Below are positions 34,459 to 46,076 of a stretch of 64,000 nt of DNA, in pieces. The DNA comes from Pontibacter rufus (GTDB taxonomy: Bacteria > Bacteroidota > Bacteroidia > Cytophagales > Hymenobacteraceae). Each line of letters opens with the position of its first letter. Positions within the stretch are counted from its first letter, which is position 1. The notes under the pieces are model-generated. The model ran no database searches. It worked only from the letters and a program-made list of their open reading frames with translations, and was not told the origin of the DNA. The translations under genes were made by a program, and so were the position numbers. The stretch spans positions 1-64,000 of the forward strand of contig NZ_JADQDR010000016.1 of NCBI RefSeq assembly GCF_015694705.1, given 5' to 3'.

Positions 34459-35085
34459 TTAATTGTCATTCATCAGCCTCTGAAATTCCTCTACAAAAAG
34501 ACCCACATGGTAGCCGTCGGCCAAGCCGTGGTGCACGTGTACGGAGACAGGCATTGTCCTGACACCGTTCTTCTCAGTCACCTTCCCGAAGGAGACTTTC
34601 GGGCAACTGTCGGCAAAGGAGAAGCTCCTTGCGTGGGACATGGATGTGAAGTCTATCCAGGGAACGGCGGAAAAGTGAATGACATTCTCTCCTGAAACGG
34701 CGGGTATCAACCCTTCTGATTGCTGCACGCACTTTATCGCCTCCCTTGCCTTTTCGTAAAAGCCGCTTTCGTCTTCCTCATAGTCCATGTAGGCAAAGCC
34801 GAAGGTGTGGTTTGGCCTGCTGATCGTCGAAGAGGCGTTCACTTGCCCAAAGGCATACACTTTCCCGCCGATGATCCGATAGCGGAAGGCCTCCACGGTG
34901 TTCGCCGCCCGCAAAGCCCGGTACAGGTAGTGCAGGAAAAAGGACCGGCTGTTTTTCTTTGCTTGCGCATAGGCCCTTGTGCAGTCGATTTGAACCGTTA
35001 TCCCGAAGAACGGCTCTTCGAACTGCGAGAAGAAGTGGTAATGGTCTTTTCTCTCCCACTCCGATATGTTTAGCTCTCTTTTCAT
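34459..35085 (-). CDS. cat: Chloramphenicol acetyltransferase (CatA type)
   Basis: The 208-residue protein matches the trimeric type A CAT fold and length (about 210-220). The catalytic His186 is in VHVHHGLADGYHVG, with Asp190, and the N-terminal FFSQFEEPFFGITVQID is family-like. It should transfer acetyl from acetyl-CoA to the 3-hydroxyl of chloramphenicol, or act on a related hydroxyl. The start overlaps the HAD gene stop by four bases (ATGA), so both form one operon. It may be an antibiotic-resistance gene or a housekeeping-like CAT homologue. Confidence 0.85.
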   Translation of the reverse strand: MKRELNISEWERKDHYHFFSQFEEPFFGITVQIDCTRAYAQAKKNSRSFFLHYLYRALRAANTVEAFRYRIIGGKVYAFGQVNASSTISRPNHTFGFAYMDYEEDESGFYEKAREAIKCVQQSEGLIPAVSGENVIHFSAVPWIDFTSMSHARSFSFADSCPKVSFGKVTEKNGVRTMPVSVHVHHGLADGYHVGLFVEEFQRLMNDN

Positions 35086-35777
35086 CGTATTAAGTATGGT
35101 ACTATCTCTTGTATGGCATTCAACCTCACCAAGTTCGGATGCTCCGGCGTATGCTCGTGCTGCTCATGCGCCCAGGTGGTGTGGAAAGGCACGTGCGCCG
35201 CATAGCCCTGCAGCTCCAAAACAGGAAGCACATCGGACTTGACGGAGTTTCCGACCATCATGAACTTGTCAGGCACGCAGTCCAGGCGCTTTAGCAGCTT
35301 CTGGTAATCGGCGGCTTCTTTGCCGCTCATCACCTCTACATGGTGAAAGTAGCCTTCCAGCCCCGACTGCTTCAGCTTCCGCTCTTGGTCCAGCAGGTCC
35401 CCTTTGGTCGCCAGCACCAGCCTGTACTCCCCCTGAAGCGCATCCAGCACCTCTTCGGCTCCTTCCAGCAACTCAACGGGCTTTAGCAGCAGCTCCCGCC
35501 CCAGCCGAATCACGTCATCTGTTAGTCTGGGATGAGCCGTGCCGTCGGAAACCCTGTAGGCTGTCTCTAGCATGCAGAGCGTGAAGCCCTTGATGCCGTA
35601 CCCGTACAGGCGCAGGTTGTCTGTCTCTGTTTTGAGCAGTTCCTGAGAGACCGAATGAGGCGGCAGGAAGTCTTCCAGCAAGGCGCAGAACCTGCGCTCC
35701 GTCTCCTGGAAGTAGGGCTCGTTTACCCAGAGCGTGTCGTCAGCGTCAAAGGCGACAACCTTGATTTTGTTTTTCAT
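35082..35777 (-). CDS. HAD-superfamily hydrolase
   Basis: The start at 35777 (Met10 of the longest frame) sits directly before the first motif. The protein shows HAD motif I DADDTLW, a long cap helix region, motif III around KGDLLDQERKL and motif IV-like MVGNSVKSDVLPV. These enzymes remove phosphate from small molecules. It is co-transcribed with the CAT gene through an ATGA overlap. The substrate is unknown. Confidence 0.85.
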   Translation of the reverse strand: MKNKIKVVAFDADDTLWVNEPYFQETERRFCALLEDFLPPHSVSQELLKTETDNLRLYGYGIKGFTLCMLETAYRVSDGTAHPRLTDDVIRLGRELLLKPVELLEGAEEVLDALQGEYRLVLATKGDLLDQERKLKQSGLEGYFHHVEVMSGKEAADYQKLLKRLDCVPDKFMMVGNSVKSDVLPVLELQGYAAHVPFHTTWAHEQHEHTPEHPNLVRLNAIQEIVPYLIR

Positions 35778-35856
35778 CCTTACTTGAGTACTTTCCAGGC
35801 ACAAAGTTCGGGTAAGTCTCTGTTAGCGGAAAGGACATTTGTCCCGATAGGAAAAT

Positions 35857-36420
35857 ATGCTGCGCACCAATGTTTCTTTTCTGTCATTTATCGAGCGTCT
35901 CCATGCAAAGCCGGGGCACGGGGAAGGTCTCTCACTGAAGACATTTCCGGCAGGAAGCTTGCTGTTGAGGCAGGGGGAGAGGGCCGCCAAGGTGTTGATT
36001 GTAAAAGCGGGCATCACGAAATGCTTTTTCAGCGAGGAAAACGGCAAGGACTATATCCTCGAGTTTTTAGGGGAGGGGGAAATCGTAGGGGAGATTGAGT
36101 TTCTCAGGCAGATTAAATGCCTGTGCAGTGTTGAGGCCGTAACGAAGGTTGAGGCATACGCCATCGCTGTGCCTTATTTCAAGTCCCTGTTGGAAACGAA
36201 TCTGGAGCTAAACAAGCTACTGCTCGATGAGTTGGCAGAGCGAATAATCAACACGAGCAGCAGGGCGTCTTTTCAGCAGCTTTACACGGTCGAGCATGGG
36301 CTGAAGAAACTGCTGCAGCTCCAGGCCAAGCTAAACGTCCACATCTCGAAAGAAGACATGGCTGCTTACTTGGGAGTTACCCTGCGAAGCCTGAACAGGG
36401 CATTGAAGCATGTCGTGTAG
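35857..36420 (+). CDS. Crp/Fnr-family transcriptional regulator
   Basis: The 187-residue protein has a cNMP-binding domain (FPAGSLLLRQGERAAKVLIV, GEGEIVGEIEFL) and a C-terminal winged helix (HISKEDMAAYLGVTLRSLNRALK). The Arg/Glu ligand pocket is not obviously conserved, so the effector may not be cAMP. It is divergent from the HAD-CAT operon with only about 80 bp between, and likely controls it. Confidence 0.85.
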   Translation: MLRTNVSFLSFIERLHAKPGHGEGLSLKTFPAGSLLLRQGERAAKVLIVKAGITKCFFSEENGKDYILEFLGEGEIVGEIEFLRQIKCLCSVEAVTKVEAYAIAVPYFKSLLETNLELNKLLLDELAERIINTSSRASFQQLYTVEHGLKKLLQLQAKLNVHISKEDMAAYLGVTLRSLNRALKHVV

Positions 36421-36514
36421 GCTAAGCTTCTTTTACACTCACCTGTTAGCGAGCACGGGCCATACGTGGGGAGCACTCAGGCGGGTTAGGCCATAATTTC
36501 GAGGAGAAGGTTGT

Positions 36515-36961
36515 TCAATTCCTCGAGCGGCTACTGCAGGCGTACTTGCTCCAGTACTCCTGCAGCTTTCCTTGCGGCATCTCCCGGTTCACCTCATAGA
36601 GCCTGTTCAGCTCCCGGCAGACACAGGCAATCACGGCCAGCGTCGCCTCGTCGAGTTCCCCGCTCAGGTAGTCCGGCGAGCGCATCATCGTCTCGTACCT
36701 CTCCCAGCACCTGTCGGTGCGCTCCTGAAAGGTCCGCAGCACGCCCTCCGGGATCAGCAGGCTCAGCTCCTGGGCTTCTTGGAGAACCTCCGGCTCACGC
36801 ATCATCCGCTCGCGGCTCGCCTCCGCCAGCTTTTTGCCCGCCGCTGTTCGGGCGGCCCGCTTGTCGCCTATCTCCTGCCAGGCCTTGATGGCGTCCATCC
36901 CGTTCTTTATCGAGGCGATCACGGAGGCGGCAACGGTGAGCGTCATGTATTCAACTACCAT
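36515..36961 (-). CDS. Hypothetical helical protein next to resolvase
   Basis: The 148-residue protein is helical and charged, with an AAARTAAGKKLAEASRERMM-like helix region near residue 40-50 (exact order differs) and a Cys-containing C-terminus. No domain was recognised. High GC content matches that of the adjacent resolvase, so the two probably belong to the same mobile unit. Real coding status is likely but not certain. Confidence 0.6.
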   Translation of the reverse strand: MVVEYMTLTVAASVIASIKNGMDAIKAWQEIGDKRAARTAAGKKLAEASRERMMREPEVLQEAQELSLLIPEGVLRTFQERTDRCWERYETMMRSPDYLSGELDEATLAVIACVCRELNRLYEVNREMPQGKLQEYWSKYACSSRSRN

Positions 36962-37019
36962 GTCTCTGCTGCTTTTGAAGTTTCATTCCCTTATACGAGC
37001 CGGCGCTGGAAAAGCGACG

Positions 37020-37598
37020 TCAGGCAGGGGCCTCCGAGGCGGCCAGACCGATGTAGCGGTAGCAGGTGGCCCGGCCGATGCCCAGGATCTTAGCAATCTC
37101 TGCCACGCTCCTGCCGCCGGAATCGTAGAGCACCTTGGCCGTGCGGGCCTTCTCCAGCGCCGCCGGCGAGAGCCCCTGCGGCCTTCCCCCCTGCCGGCCC
37201 CTGGTCCTGGCCGCCTCCAGCCCGGCGCGGGTGCGCTCGCGGATGATCTCCCGCTCAAACTCGGCCAGGGAGGCGAAGATGTTGAAGGTGAACCTGCCGG
37301 TGGGCGTGGCCGTGTTGATGCCGTCCTGCAGGCTGACGAACTCCACCCCCTTCTCCCGGAACTCGGCCACCAGGTCAATCAGGTCCCGCAGCGAGCGGCC
37401 CAGCCGGTCGAGCTTCCACACCACGACTGTGTCCCCGGCCCGCAGCTGGCCTATCATCTTCTCGAGCTCCGGGCGCTCCTTGTTCTTGCCTGACTTCTTC
37501 TCTTTGTAAATCTGCCCGCAACCGTGATGGGCGAGGGCGTCGAGCTGCAGCTCCAGCTTTTGGTCCTGGGTGGAGACCCGGGCGTAGCCTATCTTCAT
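37020..37598 (-). CDS. Serine recombinase (resolvase/invertase family)
   Basis: The 192-residue protein has all hallmarks: YARVSTQDQKLELQ with Ser9, VVWKLDRLGRSLRDL with the conserved Arg residues, TGRFTFNIFASLAEFEREII, and a C-terminal HTH (SVAEIAKILGIGRATCYRYI). It should catalyse site-specific DNA resolution or inversion. GC content is very high relative to the window. An inverted repeat directly upstream may be its site. Confidence 0.92.
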   Translation of the reverse strand: MKIGYARVSTQDQKLELQLDALAHHGCGQIYKEKKSGKNKERPELEKMIGQLRAGDTVVVWKLDRLGRSLRDLIDLVAEFREKGVEFVSLQDGINTATPTGRFTFNIFASLAEFEREIIRERTRAGLEAARTRGRQGGRPQGLSPAALEKARTAKVLYDSGGRSVAEIAKILGIGRATCYRYIGLAASEAPA

Positions 37599-37615
37599 AA
37601 ATTGTCTCGTTATCT

Positions 37616-37654
37616 CGTCTCAAATATAGCGAAACATTTTTGATTCTTGAGACG
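37616..37654. promoter_or_regulatory. Inverted repeat upstream of resolvase
   Basis: CGTCTCAA (37616-37623) and TTGAGACG (37647-37654) are perfect inverted arms separated by 23 AT-rich bases. The left arm begins 18 bp upstream of the resolvase start. It may be the crossover site or an operator. Confidence 0.6.
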
Positions 37655-37987
37655 GCAAAAAGAGAATCTTTAGATTTAGCCTGCGGGCGGCTGGGCGGTT
37701 TCGGGGGCTCGCGACTTTGGCGGGGCGGACCGTATCATAAAACGGCCGTTTTACAGGACGCCTCATTAGCAGACAGGGCTGCCATGGGTTACTTTTAGTT
37801 GCTGCCTGCGCTTGTGCGGCTGGCAAGGGTAAAGAATATCTTTGAAGCCTGAGAGTAACGGCGGCGCAGAAAAGCGCATGGAGGACCAGACAACTCTATC
37901 ATTCCAATGGTTCCGCGTTTTCTGGAGCGGCAGCATTTCTCATATACCCTGCCGCTTGCTGTAGAAGGGGGCAGAACGCGCTTACAT

Positions 37988-38060
37988 GAGATGGCTGTCT
38001 GATGGCAGGATGATGGTTCTTTGATGGCACCAACTGATGGCTGTCTGATGGCATCAGTTT
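37988..38060. repeat. Clustered GATGGC repeats
   Basis: Within about 70 bases the core GATGG(C/T) occurs at least six times, and GATGGCTGTCTGATGGCA occurs twice. The spacing is irregular, so the cluster is iteron-like but not a regular tandem repeat. Confidence 0.6.
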
Positions 38061-38592
38061 ACAAGGGACCTACAACAGCCAGCAACCAGCTACAAAGGAG
38101 GTTTAGCGTATCAAAATACCGGGATTTATGGGACGCATAAAAGCTGTTAGTTTTCATTTGAACCTAACTTGGCTAAGTGGTGGTGCTTAGTATATGTCCC
38201 GCAAAGATTAAAGTATACTGGGACATGAGCAACAAAGCAACACTCAGCTAAAGGTCCTGTTGCTTTGTTGCGGCCTATTCTCACCTGTCCCTAGTCCCTC
38301 TACAGATTTTGTTCTTGTAAAATGACCGTTTCGCGGGATAAACGATCCAAACAAACGAAGATACTAACTAATGGTACTGCTGTTGCCATTGACTAGTTGG
38401 GGCAAGGTTGATGTTGGATGGGGATTCTTCGCACAAAAGGTGACTTATCTCGTTTCGCGCAACTATAGAAAAAGGCTGTTAAAAACTTACCCATAATTAG
38501 ACAGCCCTAACGATAGTCGCAATTCAAACTTCAATCAAGGGCTGTAAGTGGAGGGTATGTCTTGAACCTTCACATATAAGAAGTTATTCATT
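38061..38592. other. Gene-free stretch with a strong hairpin
   Basis: No gene was seen between the resolvase region and the MORN gene. GCAACAAAGCAACA (38229-38242) and TGTTGCTTTGTTGC (38258-38271) form a perfect 14-bp stem with a 15-base loop. A second weaker stem (ACAGCCC / GGGCTGT) lies around 38493-38545. Confidence 0.5.
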
Positions 38593-40379
38593 TCAACCTA
38601 ACTGAAAGTAGATTTGAACCTTTTTTTTCTCTTTACTCTTTATAGGCTTTTTTTGCTGATTCGATTCTTTTGGAACCTCAATTAACTTTTTGTTATCTGC
38701 AGGTTTTGGTTCGGCAGATGGTTTAGATACAGTTACCGGGGTATCATTTGGTTTTGCGTTACTTTTACTCGATAGAATACCTTCTATATCTGGTATTGGC
38801 ACTTTCATCCAACTGTTATCGGGAAAATGTTCTTCTGGTAAAGGTGGAAGTGAATGATCTTTTTCAAATCGTGGAGGTGTACCATTTACGAAAACGCCTT
38901 CAATTTTATAACTTTTACTGCTGCCTATGCCTATCCCTAAAATCTTTTTCCGTTTCTCTGTATGAATCAATCTTCCACGACCATGCCATCTATTATTTTT
39001 CAATTCACCCTCATATGTATCACCATTAGTGTAAGTTACTAAGCCATTTTGATATAGATCGTTGCCATCATACCATATTGTACCATTAAAAACAGCACCA
39101 TCAATCACCACATGTGAATTTGGGCCTTCAATTCTCCCATTATTAAAGTTTCCTTGCCATTTATCATTACCTCTCATTAGCACTCCTTGTCCATGAAAAA
39201 TCAATGACCTTAAATATCCTATATATGTATAGTCCTTAGTCTTAACTGTACCATAAGAAATTACAGGGTCAGCATCATCAAATCTTTCAATATCTATTTC
39301 CCTTCCATCACTTGTTCTTATTCTAGCTGTTGAAGGCTTACCGTTTTTGTAAGTAGTTGAAATTGTTGCTCCATCAGGTTCAATTTGTATTGATGATAAA
39401 GTAGTTCCATTTTCGTCAACTTGTGTTGAACTTATTGAACCATTCTTATAAGTTGTTGAAATTGGGCTCACATATTTCCCATCTTTAATTTCATAAGTGC
39501 TTGTAGCGTTTCCAGATTCATGGACTTTCAATACCTTGCCCTCTATCTTTCCATTTATGAAGTTCCCTATAACCTTATCACCTGTTTTTCTATCTGTCAA
39601 TTCGCCCTGTCCATTGGGAATACCTGTTTTAAAGTTACCTGTAAAAATTTCATCCTTAGAAATTAAGCTACCTTCCCCATCTGGTATACCCTTTTTAAAA
39701 TTGCCTTTGTAAACTTGTGTTTGGCCTACTAATCTTCCTTTTCCTTTAGGTAAACCTTCATCCAAAGGTCCGCTATAAGTTCCGTTTCCGTTATGTTTTA
39801 TACTTAAGTAATTTTTATATTTTATTCCATCTCTTGAATAAGCTTGCTTCTTAACTCGAATAAGAAATTGTTTCGGTGTCAAGGCTATTCCATGTCTAAA
39901 ACTGAATCTAGGAGGCAATTCAATACCTATAGACTTTGTAACAGATCGTACAAAATCTATACAGTTATTACTAAATAGATTGAATCCTGGGCTAATAACT
40001 GCCCAATTATCAGCTTTTTTCATAGCAGTTTTATAATCATCGTCATTGACGATAAAATATACTTGATAGGCATCCTGAACATGCCTTAAACTATTAAAAT
40101 CGTTTTTTAATTCTCCTATATCTACAATTGCACGTGCTCGTGTGCCATTACTAGGGTAAAAGCCATCTACTCTTAATTCGGTAAGTCTTTTTTCAGGGTC
40201 ATCCCTTCAAAAATTACAAAGGCATGACCAGATATAGTATTATCCCTTATGACCACACCGATCCAATTTTTGGGCTGAGTAATATCATCCCTAAGGTCTA
40301 ATTCTAGAAGTTGGCCTAAACAACAAGTGGAAAAGGAGAAAAAAACAAGTAATATGATCCAAAGTTTTAGACTTTTCAT
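38593..40379 (-). pseudogene. Secreted papain-like/MORN-repeat protein, split by one frameshift
   Basis: Two adjacent frames read as one protein. The first begins with a signal peptide (IILLVFFSFSTCCLGQ) and continues to GHAFVIFEG, then runs out of frame. The second frame continues directly from the run of C at 40203-40205 (DDPEKRLTELRVDG) without a new start. It then gives FNLFSNNCIDFV, a likely catalytic Cys region of an NlpC/LRAT-like fold with His in GHAF. After that come MORN repeats (YKGNFKKGIPDGEGSL and similar) and a Pro/Lys-rich tail. Restoring one base makes about 595 residues. The domain call for the first part is tentative. It could also be a sequencing error in a C/G run. Confidence 0.7.
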
Positions 40380-40499
40380 AGCTTTAAAATTTTGTACTAT
40401 GAAAATACAAAAAAGTAATAATAAATCAAACAGTTAAGATAATTTACTATGTCTTACAAGATTGCAGTAGATAGCATAAAGTTTTAAATTGTGATGATC

Positions 40500-40655
40500 T
40501 TACAGCTCCGCTACAATTCGCCCCTTTAAAAGGCTATATTTTTCAAAGGTACTGTCAGTGTCAAGGCTGTCTAATGATAGAAGTAATTCAAGAATCATCA
40601 AGGCTATAAGTGGAACCAAAATATTTCTAATAAACTTTTTGATATATTCAAACAT
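40500..40655 (-). CDS. Small single-pass membrane protein candidate
   Basis: The 51-residue ORF is Met-Phe-Glu-Tyr followed by a lysine-rich turn and a hydrophobic helix (NILVPLIALMILELLLSL), then a polar tail. It lies alone upstream of the MORN gene. Positive residues before the helix favour an N-in membrane orientation. Evidence is limited to composition, so confidence is low. Confidence 0.35.
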   Translation of the reverse strand: MFEYIKKFIRNILVPLIALMILELLLSLDSLDTDSTFEKYSLLKGRIVAEL

Positions 40656-41188
40656 TGAGAATTCTAATCAACTTCGGGTCTAAAATGCCCCACTTATATA
40701 AAGCCTTAAAGTGCTAATTTATCTTATCGGCGCATAGGGCCTGATGCCGTTTGCTGCCTCTCCTTTGGCAACGGCTGTTGCTTTTAGTTGCCAGATGCGT
40801 TGCACCATTATGTATCAATATACTGGCGTTTTATGGGACAAGGAATTAGGCGGGGATTGGCTTAATCACTAATTGAATATAGAGTATATTCGGTAGTTTC
40901 ATCGACGCTGCCCCACACTATTTTTAGCACATGGCAAGGCACACTGAACCGAGACACAAAGCCAGTCTTACCAAGAGCTAAAAATGCCAACTAGCAACCC
41001 ACCCTCACCGGCTGACTGTATTTTATTTAACTTTAATCCAAACATCAGCAAATAACTACCTTAGACTATTCACAAACGCTAAGCTTCAGATCTATAATAA
41101 CCTTTTTAGCACTTCAATGGGTTATTAATATATCAGTTGCCCCAAAGCAACCACCAAAATGTTCATTTGAAATTCGAGACTTTGCCTT
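40656..41188. other. Intergenic stretch before the AraC gene
   Basis: No gene was seen. The final 100 bases are AT-rich and should carry the promoter of the AraC-family regulator. Confidence 0.45.
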
Positions 41189-42088
41189 ATGCCACAGATA
41201 GATACAATTGAGGAGCTATATAGAGCGCGAAACGAATGGCTTCCCAGCGGCTTGCGCAATGAGCTCGGGCATTTCAATGTTTTCCGTTTGGATGATGTTG
41301 GCAGAGGCGCTAATCCATCCTCCCCTTATCGCAAACGGGACTGGTACAACATAACACTCGTACATGGTCCTGGCAAATACTTGTATGCAGACAAGAAAAT
41401 AGAAGTGCGAAAACATGCTCTTGTCTTTGATAACCCCCAGGTTCCTTTTGGATGGGAACAAAGGGACCGCATAACGGGTGGCTTTTTTTGCGTCTTCAGT
41501 CCAGACTTCTTTCATAGTCTGGCTAACCCAACACAGTACTCCATTTTTCAACCGGGCGGACATGCCCTATTCGAACTTACAGCATTGCAGGCAAAGCAGG
41601 CAGATGTATTGTTTGAGCGAATGTTCACTGAAATGCGTTCAGACTATACATACAAGTATGATTTGATCCGTGCTTTGCTATTAGAAATAATGCACTTAGC
41701 TATGAAGCTGGCACCCCATGGAAATCTTCATGCGCAAGCCCTTACCGCATCACAGAGAATTACAGTCTCATTCCTTGAGCGATTAGAACAGCAGTTCCCC
41801 ATTGATGGTACTGACCAAACCGTGGAGTTGCGTTCTGCCGCCCACTTTGCCCCATTGTTAAACGTGCATGTAAACCACCTCAACCGTGCCGTAAAAGAAA
41901 CAACGGGTAAGACAACCTCACAGATTATCACCGAACGCATACTGCAAGAGGCGAAGGTACTGCTCCGCAACACGCCGTGGAGCGTTTCTGAAATCAGCTA
42001 TGTGCTGGGCTTTTCCCAACCAGCCCATTTCAACAACTTCTTTCGTAAACATGTAGCATTTAGTCCGTTAAAGTTTCGATATGTTTGA
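41189..42088 (+). CDS. AraC-family transcriptional regulator
   Basis: The 299-residue protein has an N-terminal cupin-like sensing region (FRLDDVGRGANPSS; KHALVFDNPQVPFGWEQ) and a C-terminal double HTH (VNHLNRAVKETTGKTT; WSVSEISYVLGFSQPAHFNN). It lies upstream of two aldo/keto reductase genes in the same direction and probably controls them. A dyad in their promoter (42163-42179) is a candidate site. Confidence 0.9.
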   Translation: MPQIDTIEELYRARNEWLPSGLRNELGHFNVFRLDDVGRGANPSSPYRKRDWYNITLVHGPGKYLYADKKIEVRKHALVFDNPQVPFGWEQRDRITGGFFCVFSPDFFHSLANPTQYSIFQPGGHALFELTALQAKQADVLFERMFTEMRSDYTYKYDLIRALLLEIMHLAMKLAPHGNLHAQALTASQRITVSFLERLEQQFPIDGTDQTVELRSAAHFAPLLNVHVNHLNRAVKETTGKTTSQIITERILQEAKVLLRNTPWSVSEISYVLGFSQPAHFNNFFRKHVAFSPLKFRYV

Positions 42089-42162
42089 ATTTTGCAATAG
42101 ATGGTTTGAATGGCGATAGGCTCTCAGAGTTGTTAACCTGATCTTTGTGTTTGTAAATGAAT

Positions 42163-43069
<907 letters not shown>

Positions 43070-43072
43070 TAA

Positions 43073-44080
<1,008 letters not shown>

Positions 44081-44253
44081 AGTGCGGTCTTCAAAACAAG
44101 CACCTTGTTGCTCATACTCAAAAGCACTATTCTACACGGTTGCCAGCCAGAGCACACTACCTGCCTGTGAGCAGGTATGAGGTGGGGTTCGGACTCTTCA
44201 CATGATGATTAGTTAAAAGTGGAGGCCGCTGGATAACTTAGCTTTTCTGTCTG

Positions 44254-44318
44254 AATAGCTGCTACATAAAAACGCCAATTACTTTCATTGTAATTAGCGT
44301 TTTTATGTAGCAGCTATT
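44254..44318. terminator. Long bidirectional terminator hairpin
   Basis: Two 29-base arms (44254-44282 and 44290-44318) pair with a single mismatch around a 7-base loop, with an A/T-rich segment inside the stem. It lies between convergent genes and includes the stop of the cupin gene, so it serves both. Confidence 0.85.
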
Positions 44319-44715
44319 TAGTGTTTCTATACTCTTCGTCCGTTACTTTCTCCATCCAATCTACGACTTTGCCGTTTAGATTCTCCTGAATGGCTACATG
44401 GGTCATGCCGTTTGTTAGGGTAGCACCGTGCCAATGCTTTTCGTTAGGCTCGAACCAAACTACATCCCCCGGATGAATTTCTTCAACTGGACCACCTTCA
44501 CGTTGCACCCATCCGCAACCTGATGTAACCATCAATGTCTGACCAAGTGGATGGGTGTGCCAGGCTGTCCTTGCACCTGGTTCAAAGGTTACGCTGGCGG
44601 CTGCACCTCGCCTGGCTTCATTTGCTGCAAATAAGGCATCTACCCGTACTGCACCGGTGAACCAGTCTTCAGGACCTTTAACGGATGGTTGTGTACCTAC
44701 TCTTGTTATTTCCAT
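44314..44715 (-). CDS. Cupin-domain protein
   Basis: The 133-residue protein is a single cupin barrel: [20 protein letters not shown] supplies the first metal-binding motif, and [18 protein letters not shown] the second. It lacks a signal peptide, unlike the related cupin at 47274. Related proteins are linked to carbonyl or cyanohydrin chemistry in databases, but the substrate here is unknown. It is the last gene of the minus-strand run 47771 to 44314. Confidence 0.85.
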   Translation of the reverse strand: MEITRVGTQPSVKGPEDWFTGAVRVDALFAANEARRGAAASVTFEPGARTAWHTHPLGQTLMVTSGCGWVQREGGPVEEIHPGDVVWFEPNEKHWHGATLTNGMTHVAIQENLNGKVVDWMEKVTDEEYRNTK

Positions 44716-44796
44716 AGTTTCCAGTTTTTATTTCTTTTAGTTTTAGCTCTGAGGTTGAACGCAACGGAATTAAATGGAATACCTGATTTTCCCAAT

Positions 44797-45657
44797 TCAT
44801 TTACCTGCATATACAGGAAACATGCTGGCCTCTCCATAATGCTCTATTTGTTCCATATTTTTTAAGAATTCCATATCCTCTTCGGAGATAACAAAATCAA
44901 CTTCTGCATTAGATTTCATATGCGCGGAATTGGCGGTCTTAGGTATTGGGAGTAGGTCAAGCTGTAGGCAATATCGAATACCTAACTGGGGCACAGAAAT
45001 ACTATATTTTTCTGCTACTGCTGCTATTTCCTGGTTCTTCAATAGCTCTCCGTGTCCGATTGGTGAATAAGCCTCCACAAGAATGCCTTTATCTTGCGTA
45101 TATTGAATTAGCTCTTTAGGGGTGTTGCTTATGTGGGTCAGGATCTGATTCACCATCGGTTTTACCGAGCAGGACTCCAGGATGTTATCAATGTCTGCCT
45201 GCTCAAAGTTTGAAAGACCGATGGCACGAAGCTTTCCAGCTTTATAAGCTTCTTCAAGAGCTCTCCAAGCTTCACGGTTCCCTTCAAAGAAAGGATCATT
45301 TTCAAGGAACTTTGCCCATGGTTTCGGACTGTGAATAATCATCAGGTCTATATAATCAAGCCCCAGCGTTTTCAGTGACTGCTCGATCGATGCAACGGCC
45401 TCATCATATGTCTTCACTTCAGCCGCAAGCTTTGAAGTCACAAACATCTCCTCCCTGCTTACACCACATGCTCTGATTCCTTCTCCAACGCCGCCTTCAT
45501 TCTGGTATGCCTGAGCTGTATCAATATGCCTGTAACCAGTTTTTGCAGCATCTTTCACTGCCTGTACGACATCCTCATTACTTATAAACCATGTTCCAAG
45601 GCCTAGCTTTGGAATCTCAACGCCATTAGAAAGCGTAAACTTTTCTTCTAAAATCAT
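44797..45657 (-). CDS. Aldo/keto reductase
   Basis: The 286-residue enzyme shows DTAQAYQNEGGVGEGI, MFVTSKLAAEV (Lys), LMIIHSPKPW (His), GLSNFEQADI and the cofactor-binding LLPIPKTANSAHMKSN. It is an NADPH-dependent carbonyl reductase by family. It lies in a minus-strand gene run with a DUF2255 gene, an alcohol dehydrogenase and cupins, which suggests one detoxification or redox pathway. Confidence 0.92.
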   Translation of the reverse strand: MILEEKFTLSNGVEIPKLGLGTWFISNEDVVQAVKDAAKTGYRHIDTAQAYQNEGGVGEGIRACGVSREEMFVTSKLAAEVKTYDEAVASIEQSLKTLGLDYIDLMIIHSPKPWAKFLENDPFFEGNREAWRALEEAYKAGKLRAIGLSNFEQADIDNILESCSVKPMVNQILTHISNTPKELIQYTQDKGILVEAYSPIGHGELLKNQEIAAVAEKYSISVPQLGIRYCLQLDLLPIPKTANSAHMKSNAEVDFVISEEDMEFLKNMEQIEHYGEASMFPVYAGK

Positions 45658-45680
45658 ATGCCTGTTTTATATTTCTTCGA

Positions 45681-46064
45681 TTAAACTGTATTTATTTTCA
45701 CGGTAGCGGCACGGGCACGACTATTAACCATAGCAGACAGATAGGGGCTACTGCTATATTTCTTCTGATATGCTTCATCAATAAGCGTGTTAATGTCGCC
45801 TTGTACTGGCTCAAAGGTTACTCCTTTGGTCATTCCTGCTGCGATGATGCGCCCGGCTTTTTGTTGTATAGCAGATTTGTACCATCTTGAATCAACACCG
45901 TTGTAGGCCCTTACATACAAATCACCGTTAACAACTACCTCCCATATCCAGGTAGGCGTTCCGTAGTTTTTCCCATCTTCGCGAAACGGAGCAATGTGCA
46001 GGTCATCTGCTTCGTCAATACGCTTCAATTCATCCGTTGTAAATTGCTTGCTCCCTGTGTTCAT
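45681..46064 (-). CDS. DUF2255-family protein
   Basis: The 127-residue protein contains TPTWIWEVVVNGDLYVRAYNG and SRWYKSAIQQKAGRI, the recognised DUF2255 core, which resembles a flavin-reductase-like split barrel. It sits between an alcohol dehydrogenase and an aldo/keto reductase with short gaps (12 and 23 bp), so it is part of that operon. Function unknown. Confidence 0.85.
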   Translation of the reverse strand: MNTGSKQFTTDELKRIDEADDLHIAPFREDGKNYGTPTWIWEVVVNGDLYVRAYNGVDSRWYKSAIQQKAGRIIAAGMTKGVTFEPVQGDINTLIDEAYQKKYSSSPYLSAMVNSRARAATVKINTV

Positions 46065-46076
46065 AGTTCAGTCCGA

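Noticed and set aside
35655-36098. Plus-strand ORF overlapping the HAD and Crp genes
   Set aside because: It is a shadow of two well-supported genes in other frames.
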